A DNA stretch of 64,000 bases from Dromiciops gliroides. Lineage: Eukaryota > Chordata > Mammalia > Microbiotheria > Microbiotheriidae. The stretch covers positions 55,812,492 to 55,876,491 of the forward strand of contig NC_057867.1 in the NCBI RefSeq assembly GCF_019393635.1, written 5' to 3'. A program made the translations under genes and the position numbers. This document shows positions 57,130 through 64,000 of the stretch, piece after piece. Position 1 is the stretch's first letter. Each line of letters starts with the position of its first letter. Under the pieces are notes generated by a model. The model ran no database searches. It was not told where the DNA came from and was given only the letters and a program-made list of their open reading frames with translations.

Positions 57130-57367
57130 GATAAATATATTTCAATGTAATTCATTTCCTTTGTAATTACGTGTATGTTATACATTTAAAAACATGATTT
57201 TGAAAAGGAGACAATAGGCTAGACTGCCAAAGGGGCCCAAGACACAAAAAAATTTAAGAAGCCTGCACCTACACTCTAGTTCAAGACTTCATTTCCCATT
57301 TGCATCTGCCCTCTACTTTTCAACTCTTATTAAAATCTCAAACAATCATTTAATTTGTTGTTTTTTT

Positions 57368-57492
57368 CAGGGAAATGAGGGTTAAGTGACTTGCCCAGGG
57401 TCACACAGCTAGTAAGTGTCAAGTGTCTGAGGCCAGATTTGAACTCAGGTCCTCATGTAGTGTTTTAACCACTACACTACCTAGCTGCCCCC
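57368..57492 (-). mobile_element. SINE-A, antisense, slightly truncated inside
   Basis: After caggtcctca it jumps to tgtagtgttttaaccac, losing about 15 bases. The flanks tctcaaacaatcattta and cctcaaccaagaattta are a decayed TSD. Confidence 0.88.
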
Positions 57493-57494
57493 TC

Positions 57495-57600
57495 AACCAA
57501 GAATTTATTGAAGCACATTCTCAGTGTCAGGGTCTGTGCTGGGCTCTGGAGCTACAGACACAAATAAAATAGTCCCTGCTTTCAAACAGCCTACTTGTGA
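57495..57600 (-). mobile_element. L2 3'-end fragment, antisense
   Basis: It shows gaatttattgaagcacattc, ctgtgctgggctctggagc and agtccctgctttcaaaca. Confidence 0.6.
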
Positions 57601-58125
57601 TACATTCCTTTGGTCTTCCTGCATCCAATTGCTCTGCTCTCTGTCTTCTTCACAGCTGCCAAACAGTTTCTCATAAACTAGAGGTCTGTCTCACTCCCCT
57701 GCCTTAGAAATGTCAACAGGGCAGCTAGATGACATAGTGGATAGAGCACTGGCCCTGGAGTCAGGAGTACCTGAGTTTAAATCTGGCCTCAGACACTTAA
57801 TACTTACTAGCTGTGTGACCCTGGGCAAGTCACTTAACCCCCATTGCCTCACAAAAAAAAAAAAGAAAGGTTAACGGTTCTTTGCTACTTCTAGGACAAA
57901 TTGCAACCTTTTTCTGCCTGCACTTACAGCCCTCCAGAATTAACTTGGATTAATTTTGTATATATTTTGGTGATAGTAATATGTATATGTTCTTCTCTTC
58001 CCTCATCATGTAAGCTCCTTGACAGCAGGCACTAGTATTTCATTTGTTTCTTTATATCCTTAAGAACCAGCACAGTGCCTAGCACATAGTGGGTGCTTAA
58101 TAAATGGTTGTTGCTTGATTGGTAT
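57601..58125 (+). mobile_element. L2 3' region, sense, with SINE-A
   Basis: The left part (cttcctgcatccaattgctc, cacagctgccaaacag) and right part (tcatgtaagctccttgacag, cagcacagtgcctagcacat, taataaatggttgttg) give a sense L2 end. Confidence 0.72.
57719..57866 (+). mobile_element. SINE-A, sense, in L2
   Basis: It shows gggcagctagatgacatagtg to an A12 tail. An imperfect TSD is seen (gaaatgtcaac / gaaaggttaac). Confidence 0.92.
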
Positions 58126-58311
58126 CGTCGATAGGGTTTGGATGTAGAGGGAAAATCCCAGATATTGGAAAGTAGTAGGGAATCCTTTTAGTGTTGATGA
58201 TATGCTGCAATGCTCAGCATAGTCCCCTGTTCACTACTATTTTAAATCCTTCATTGCCGGACATTTTCACGCTCTGTTGTTACAAATTCACTTTTTTTTT
58301 TTTTTTTTTTT

Positions 58312-58446
58312 GGTGAGGCAATTGGGGTTAAGTGACTTGCCCAGGGTCACACAGCTAGTAAGTGTTAAGTGTCTGAGCCCGGATTTGAACTCAGGTACTT
58401 GTGACTCCAGGGCTGGTGCTCTATCCACTGCGCCACCTAGCTGCCC
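58312..58446 (-). mobile_element. SINE-A, antisense
   Basis: It has a 20-base T-tail. The TSD AAATTCACTTT is at 58284-58294 and 58447-58457. Confidence 0.94.
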
Positions 58447-58457
58447 AAATTCACTTT

Positions 58458-59579
58458 ATTTTGTTGGAGTTTTTACTTTGTGTCTGGAACTGAAATAGTC
58501 AGGAGCAATACAGGTTTGTGCTATGGAATAACTTTGGGAATGGGTGCTTTTTATATGGCTATGCCCTCCAAATGTTAAACAAATCCTTGCTCTTCTGTCT
58601 TGCTGCCCAGCAGTAGCACTGCAGTGTTTATTTTGAGTAGTGACATCAGAACATTTATCCATACACTTGTTTAAATAGAAATGGCAAAAAAGGTGCATTG
58701 CAGTTTCTACTGAGCAGTGGAAATTGGATATTAGAAGTTCCACATATGAGTCAGAGGCCTTGTCTTCCTTATCCATGTAAAGAGTAACATTATCTGGCTC
58801 ATTTGACATGCACTCCAGCCCCCACTTTAATCCTATTCATAGTAGGGCTTGATTTACTCAATCAGTTTAATTGGATGAATACCATGTTTCAGTTTGACTT
58901 GGTAATGTTATTGCCCCCTCTACAGGGGAGCTGTATTTAACTCATTATTCATGAGTAAATCCAGTTTTCTTTTGGATCTGAGAGAAGACACCCTTCTGGT
59001 GGGGAAGAAATATGTTGAACTGGATTGACAGAGCAAGTATCTCACTAGAAGCACCATATAATGGTGAAATCACAGGTCCACTCCCAATGCCTTTTATCCC
59101 TGATGATCATAAGGTTCTAGAGTTCTGTTCTGGCTGATGAAGCAGCTACAGTTCTAGCCACACATGGAACATCTGGAAAAATCCAGTTTCAGCCACAAAC
59201 TTTTCCTATGTTGGAAATAAATTGCTGGAAAGCATTAGGACACAGGAGTTACAATTGTGCCATGCTTGCTATATGACCCTCTCTTTGGAGCTAGTGCTTC
59301 CATCATGATGAGGTCAAAGAATGATATAGAAGGGAGGAAAGAGAAGAAATAGTGCTCAACTAGCTATGTCCTGTTGCATTTCTAATCTCCAAGGCTTTGT
59401 ACACATAGTCTTCCATGCCTGTAATTCAGCCCCACCTCATTCTTCCTTTACCATCACTAGATTCCTTCAGAACACATTTCAAGTAGGCCCTCTTATTCCT
59501 ATTCTTGGTTACCTAGTTGCTAGCATTCTTTCCCTCTTGAAATAAAATTTCACATACTTAGCTGTATATATGGAGAAAC
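58458..59579. other. Unassigned, unique-looking DNA
   Basis: About 1.1 kb free of recognised repeats. The 117-codon minus-strand frame (58456-58809, starting MSNEPDNVTLYMDKED) overlaps it but has no domain that I know and no splice or poly(A) support. Confidence 0.4.
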
Positions 59580-59722
59580 AGAGTAGTGAAATGGAAAAAG
59601 CATTGCATTTGGAGTCAGAGAACCTCAATTTGAACCACTCTGGACCTTAGTTTTTACTTCTGTAAAAAGAGGAAGTTTAATTGGTTGGCCTCTAAGGTCT
59701 CTTCCAGCTTTAACTCTGTGAT
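59580..59722 (+). mobile_element. MIR-type CORE-SINE
   Basis: It shows gagtagtgaaatggaaaaag, catttggagtcagagaacc, ggttggcctctaaggtctct and tctgtgattctgtg. The L1 composite inserted at its very end. Confidence 0.82.
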
Positions 59723-60649
59723 TCTGTGTTTTTTTTTTCTTTTCTTTTCTTTCATAAAAGTATTTTATTATTTCCAGTTACACATAGAGATAGTGTGTAA
59801 CATTTGTTTTTATAAGATTTCTAGTTTCAAATTTTTCTCCCCCCCTCCTCTCCCTTTCCCCTCCCCAAGACAGCAAGCAGTCGGATATAGTTTATATATG
59901 TACAATCACACTAGCATATTTCTGCATTAGTCAGAAATATGAAAGATAAATCAGAGCAAAAAGGGAAATCCTCAAAAAAAGAAAAACAAAAAAAATAGAA
60001 ATAATATGGTTCAATCTGCATTTAGATTCCATAGTTCTTTTTTTCTGGATTTGGAGAGCATTTTCTATCATGAGTTCTTTGGAACTATCTTGGACCATTG
60101 TATTGCTGAGAAGAGTAAAGTCTATCACAGTTGATCAACACACAATGTTGTTGATACTGTGTAGAATGTTCTCCTGGTTCTGCTCATCTCACTCAGCATC
60201 ACTTCATGTAAATACTTCCAGGTTTCTCTGAAATCTGCCTGCTCATTGTTTCTTACAGCACAATAGTATTCCATTACATTCATATACCACAACTTGTTCA
60301 GCCATTCCCCAATTGATGGGCATCCCCTCAACTCCCAATTCCTTGCCACCACAAAAAGAGCAGCTATAAATATTTTTGTACATGTAGGTACTCTTCCCTT
60401 TTTATGATCTCTTTGGAGAAAAGACCTAATAGTGGTATTGCTGGGTCAAAGGGTATGCACAGCTGCTTTATAGCTCTTTGGGCAAAGTTCCAAACTGTTC
60501 TCCAGAACGGTTGGATAAGTTCACAGCTCCACCAACAATACATTAGTGTTCCAATTTTTCCACAGCTTCTCCAACATTTATTATTTTCCTTTTTTGTCAT
60601 ACTAGCTAATCTGATAGGTGTCAGGTGGCACCTCAGAGTTGTTTTAATT

Positions 60650-61224
60650 TGCTCTGGGGCACATCAAAGAACCTTCTCCTTGAGAAATTAATCCAAAGGA
60701 CAGATACACCTAAAGAGATAAGTGGAACCAGATCCTGACTGAGCTACCTCTGGGACTCCCACCCTTCATTCAAGTCTCCTTCACCCCTCGGGAGATAAAT
60801 TTGGGTGTGGCTGCTGCCTTTATGTAGAGAGATGGCTTGAGAGATCTTCAGCCACCACTCACCCAACTCCTCCACCCACCCACCACCAGTGGGGGATTGT
60901 CCTCCCTCACTAAGTGAACTTTCCACAGTCAGATGGTCACCCCATTCAGCCCTCTATAAAAGTATCTGCCTGTCTCCTGCTCGAGGACATTGGTATCTTA
61001 GAACCACGCTCTGTGCCATGCCTTTCTCCCCGTGAGAAGTCCAAGGATTTCTTTCATGGTTTCCCTTCCCTTGCCCCTAAATAACCTACTATCTTATTCT
61101 AATTGCTTTTGTGTTCAAGAGAGTGTAATTCTTTAAAGAGGAATTCCTAAGGACCCCTAACCCCTTTCCCAAACCCCTAACCCTTATCCCTACCCAAACC
61201 TCCTACCCTATTTTCCCCATATCA
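60650..61224 (+). mobile_element. Endogenous retrovirus LTR (betaretrovirus-like) in L1
   Basis: TG...CA ends are TGCTCTGG and CATATCA. A TATAAAA box is at 60955-60961, followed by a CT-rich leader-like part. The U5-side end is C/A-rich. A primer-binding-site-like sequence follows, so this is a 5' LTR remnant rather than a clean solo LTR. L1 sequence lies on both sides. Confidence 0.7.
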
Positions 61225-61228
61225 TTTT

Positions 61229-61242
61229 TGGCGTCCAATGTG
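61229..61242 (+). other. Retroviral primer-binding-site remnant (tRNA-Lys type)
   Basis: TGGCGTCCAATGTG differs from the tRNA-Lys1,2 primer-binding site start, TGGCGCCCAACGTG, only by two C-to-T changes. It sits five bases after the LTR end. L1 resumes at once after it, so the rest of the provirus is deleted. Confidence 0.65.
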
Positions 61243-62217
61243 ATTTAGAACATTTTTTCATATAGCAATAGATAGCTTTGATTTCTTCATCAGAAAATTG
61301 CCTGTTCATATCCTTTGACCATTTCTCAATTGGGGAATGACTTGGATTCTTATAAATTTGATTTAGTTCCCTATATATTTTAGAAATGAGGCCTTTATCA
61401 GAAATACTGGCTATAAATTTGTTTTCTGCCTCCCTTCTAATTTTGTATGCATTGCTTCTGTTTGTACAAAAACTTTTTAATTTAATGTAATCAAAATCAT
61501 CCATTTTGCATGTCATAATATTCTCTATCTCTTGTTTTGTCAAAAACTGTTCTCTTTTCCAGGAATCTGAGAGGTAAACTATTCCTTCCTCTCTTAATTT
61601 ACCTATGGTATCACCTTTTATGTCTAAATCATGTACCCATTTTGGCCTTATTTTAGTATAATGTGTAAGATGTTGGTCTCAGACATATTATCTTCCAGTT
61701 TTCCCAGCAGTTTTTGTCAAACACTGAGTTCTGATCTCAGAAGCTGGAGTCTGTGGGTTTATCAAACAGTACGTTACTGAAGTCATTTACTACTGTGTCT
61801 TCTGTGCCTAACCTATTCCATTGATCCGCCACTCTATTTCTTAGCCAGTACCAAATAGTTTTGATGACTGCTGCTTTATAGTAAAGCTTCAGATTTGGTA
61901 CAACTAGCCCCCCTTCCTGTGCATTTTTTTCATTAGTTCCCTTGATATTCTTGACCTTTTGTTTTTCCAGATGAATTTTGTTATTATTTTTTCTAGCTGT
62001 ATAAAATAATTTTAGGTAGTCTGATTGGTATAGCACTGAATAAGTAAATTAATTTAGGTAGAATTGTCATTTTTATTATAATAGCTCGGCCTATCCATGA
62101 GCAATTGATATTTTTCCTATTATTTAGATTTGATTTGATTTGTGTGAAAAGTGTTTTGTAATTGTGTTCATAGAGTTCTTGGGTTTGTCTTGGCAAGTAG
62201 ACTCCCAAGTATTTTAT

Positions 62218-63094
62218 TTTTCTTTTCCTAAAGTAATAAACAATTTATTTATAGTTTTGAGTTCCAATTTTTATCCCTTCTTCCCTCCCTCCCCTCTCCC
62301 TTCCTGAGGCATTAAACAATCAGATATGGATTATACATGTACAATTATGTAAAACATTGCCATATTAGTCATTTTATACAAGAAAACTTGAATAAAAGAA
62401 AAAATTAAAGAAAGTGAAAAATAGCATGGTGTTCCATCAATATCAGTTCTTTCTTTAGAGGTGGATAGTATGTTTCATCAATAGTCTTTGAGATTGTATT
62501 GTTGAGCATAATCAAGTCATTCATAGTTCATCAAACAATATTGATGTCTCTGTGCATAATGTTCTCTTGGTTTTGCTCACTTTACTATGCCTCATTTTAT
62601 ACATGTCTTTCCAGGCCTTTCTGAAGTCACCCTTCTTGTCATTTCTTATAGCACAATATTATTCCATCACCATCATATACCGCAATTTGTTTAGCCATTC
62701 TCCAATTAATGGGTATTCTTTTGATTTCCTATTCTTAGCCACTACAAAAAGAGCTGTTATAAATGTTTTTGTACAAATGGGTCTTTTTTCTCTTTTGGGG
62801 GATGTCTTTGGGATATAAACCTAGCAGTGGTATTGCTGGATCAAAGGGTATGAACAGTTCTATTGCCTTTTGGGCATAGTTCAAAATTGCTCTCTTGAAT
62901 GGTTGGATCTTTTCACAACTCCACTAATGGTGGATTATCATCCCAGCTTTCCCACATCCTCCCTGACATCCAATATTTTCCATTTTTGTTATATTTGTCA
63001 CTCTGATAGGTGTGAGGTGATACCTCAGAGTTGTTTTAATTTTCATTTCTCTGATCAATAGTGATCTAGAGCATTTTTCATATGATTATATATA
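62218..63094 (-). mobile_element. Second L1 3' end of the composite
   Basis: A T-rich start (inverse of the poly(A)), a CT-rich 3' UTR, then atcaccatcatataccgcaa, cattctccaattaatgggt, agcagtggtattgctggatc and aggtgatacctcagagttgt. It ends 5'-truncated at about gcatttttcatatgattata. Confidence 0.82.
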
Positions 63095-63106
63095 TGATTC
63101 TGTGTT

Positions 63107-63240
63107 ATATCCCTCCAGTAGAGTGAAAGTTATTCAAAGGCAAGGGCTGTTATGTTGTCATCTTTGTATCCCAATCCCTAGCACATTGCCTTGTAACTAA
63201 CTAGAAGGGACTTGATTCATATTTGTTAGCTTGTTTTTAA
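63107..63240 (+). mobile_element. L2 3'-end fragment
   Basis: It shows gtagagtgaaagttattcaa, ggcaagggctgttatgttg, tttgtatcccaatccctagc and acattgcc. Confidence 0.6.
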
Positions 63241-63793
63241 AAATTCAATCAAACCCTGACAAAGTACCTAATATATTGCGACATCATGCTAGGAGTGCTC
63301 CAGAGACAATCTTTTTTTCTTAATTTGTTTATAGTCTCAGGTACAAAATGTCTTTGTCCATGCTGACAAGGAAATCAAGGTTACTGTATTTCTTTTGTAT
63401 CTGGCATTTATAAGATGACACCATCTTTCCTATTACTGGACAGGATACTACAGTAGATTAGTTTTGCCTAGTTAACCCAAGTGTTGATTAGCTAGCAAAT
63501 AACATGTTTTTAGCTTTTTCTTTCTCCTTTTGCCCCCCACTGATTTCTCCTAGTAATTTGAGCGCTCATTAGCACTTCAACTATGCAGTATTCAGGGACG
63601 GAGAGAAAAGGTTAAAATCAAATTAGTCGTTTTTGTTTCTTATTAGTTGCCCTAACAAAAGACTTGGTAGAAGGGAATTTGAAATTAATGACTGAAATCA
63701 CAGGAAACTGGTGTATGATTCCTTCTCATGGAAGATGTGTATGATAAGGAAACCATAAATCTGGCAAATATACCAGTCCCTTAGGGAGTTTGT
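63241..63793. other. Unassigned, unique-looking DNA
   Basis: No transposon recognised. The block 63.48-63.72 kb has words such as gagcgctcattagcac and aaatcaaattagtcg and looks like single-copy DNA. Confidence 0.4.
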
Positions 63794-63812
63794 TCTAATA
63801 TACTTTTCTTTA

Positions 63813-63919
63813 AAAAATATGGAATGCTTCACAAATTTTTGTGTCATCCTTGCACAGGGGCCATGCTAATCTTCTCTGTTTTGTTCCAATTTTAGTATAT
63901 GTGCTGCTGAAGCGAGCAC
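63813..63919 (-). ncRNA. U6: U6 snRNA copy, probable retropseudogene
   Basis: U6 RNA forms the catalytic core of the spliceosome with U2. The minus strand gives all 107 bases of U6, from GTGCTCGCTT to the terminal TTTTT. By eye it differs from the remembered mammalian U6 at about eight bases, of which six are CpG-type transitions; GCAGCACATATACTAAAATT and the central GAGAAGATTAGCATGGCCCC are intact, but the ACAGAGA word reads ACAGAGA only after a changed upstream GATA (now AAAA). A 14-base TSD, TCTAATATACTTTT, is at 63794-63807 and 63920-63933, with a short A-rich tail between the U6 end and the TSD. No TATA or PSE is seen upstream at the usual distances. These point to L1-mediated retroposition rather than a working gene. 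Confidence 0.92.
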
Positions 63920-63933
63920 TCTAATATACTTTT

Positions 63934-64000
63934 TGTGCAGTAATATTGAAAGGGCCTGAATGTCTACTCTCTTGGTCCCCTCTTTTGTATAGTCTTCATA
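63934..64000. other. Flank of the U6 insertion
   Basis: No feature recognised up to the window edge. Confidence 0.4.

Larger units (their letters stand above)
60125..62217 (-). pseudogene. L1 ORF2 pseudogene, C-terminal two-fifths
   Basis: From right to left the frames show GVYLPRQTQELYEHNYKTL and [19 protein letters not shown]; then [19 protein letters not shown] and WNRLGTED; then DKGLISKIYRELNQIYKN with MNRQFSDEEIKAIYCYMKKC; after the LTR, CWRSCGKIGTLMYCWWSCE with FDPAIPLLGLFSKE; and the tail IGEWLNKLWYMNVMEYY. This is the post-RT and cysteine-rich C-terminal part of L1 ORF2, 5'-truncated, with frameshifts between blocks. Confidence 0.88.
59731..63094 (-). mobile_element. Composite L1 insertion: two L1 3' ends in tandem, one TSD
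   Basis: The left unit (59731-62217) runs on the minus strand from mid-ORF2 to the poly(A). The right unit (62218-63094) is a second L1 3' end in the same orientation. The only TSD found is TGATTCTGTGTT at 59719-59730 and 63095-63106, outside both units. An LTR interrupts the left unit. Confidence 0.8.

Noticed and set aside
58456..58809. 117-codon minus-strand frame with a hydrophilic start
   Set aside because: No domain and no splice or poly(A) context; kept only as part of an unassigned stretch.
61155..61200. Interstitial telomere sequence
   Set aside because: The CCCTAA units are irregular and lie within an LTR; more likely the LTR's own U5 sequence.
59731..63094. One L1 interrupted by an ordinary nested L1
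   Set aside because: The outer L1 does not resume on the right of the inner one, and the inner one has no TSD of its own; a tandem or jumped insertion fits better.
63813..63919. Functional U6 gene
   Set aside because: About eight substitutions, a flanking TSD and A-rich tail, and no TATA or PSE at the expected distances.

Overview
The window looks like intergenic or intronic DNA from a marsupial, with no convincing protein-coding gene. It is AT-rich and CpG-poor and is packed with retrotransposons in nested layers. The marsupial assignment rests on several things. The main LINE is a therian-style L1, with coiled-coil ORF1, endonuclease/RT ORF2, a G/A-rich 3' UTR and an AAGATGGC-type 5' end. 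L2 and MIR relics are abundant, and there are no Alu, B1 or other 7SL-derived SINEs. About thirty copies are present of a short tRNA-like SINE that starts GGGGCAGCTAGGTGGC, with A box TGGCGCAGTGG and B box GTTCAAATCC. From memory this matches the WSINE1/opossum-type SINEs of marsupials. It is called 'SINE-A' below. Species and exact family names cannot be fixed without a repeat library.

Layout. 1-6 kb: degraded L1 pieces, mostly on the minus strand, with SINE-A insertions. 6-20 kb: MIR-type SINEs and L2 fragments in both directions, separated by unassigned AT-rich DNA at about 11.2-14.1 and 17.1-18.0 kb. 20-26 kb: L1 ends, an LTR-like block at 22.1-22.7 kb and two L1 5' regions. 26-35 kb: the least repeat-dense part, with L2, L1 3' ends and an L3/CR1-like relic. 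35.9-40.8 kb: an L1 on the minus strand that keeps its 5' end, ORF1, inter-ORF spacer and 3' UTR but has lost the RT core; it carries a solo LTR and a SINE-A. 41-48 kb: L1 fragments, another solo LTR, and an L1 3' UTR with a piece of L1 5' UTR inside it in the opposite direction. 48-58 kb: L2 in both directions, L1, a short mariner-like MITE and many SINE-A copies. 59.7-63.1 kb: a composite L1 insertion, two L1 3' ends in tandem between one pair of target-site duplications, holding a betaretrovirus-like LTR with a primer-binding-site remnant. 63.8-63.9 kb: a full-length U6 snRNA copy on the minus strand with its own target-site duplication.

Function. Nothing here looks like a working gene cassette. 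The L1 reading frames are broken by stops and deletions, the LTRs are solo or truncated, and the U6 copy has features of a retropseudogene. What is informative is insertion history: many clear target-site duplications, two places where two SINEs landed successively at the same spot, one SINE inside another, and several chimeric L1 structures. Two weak exon-like signals (33.24 kb and 26.45 kb) are recorded as low-confidence leads. I did not find a convincing new biological system.
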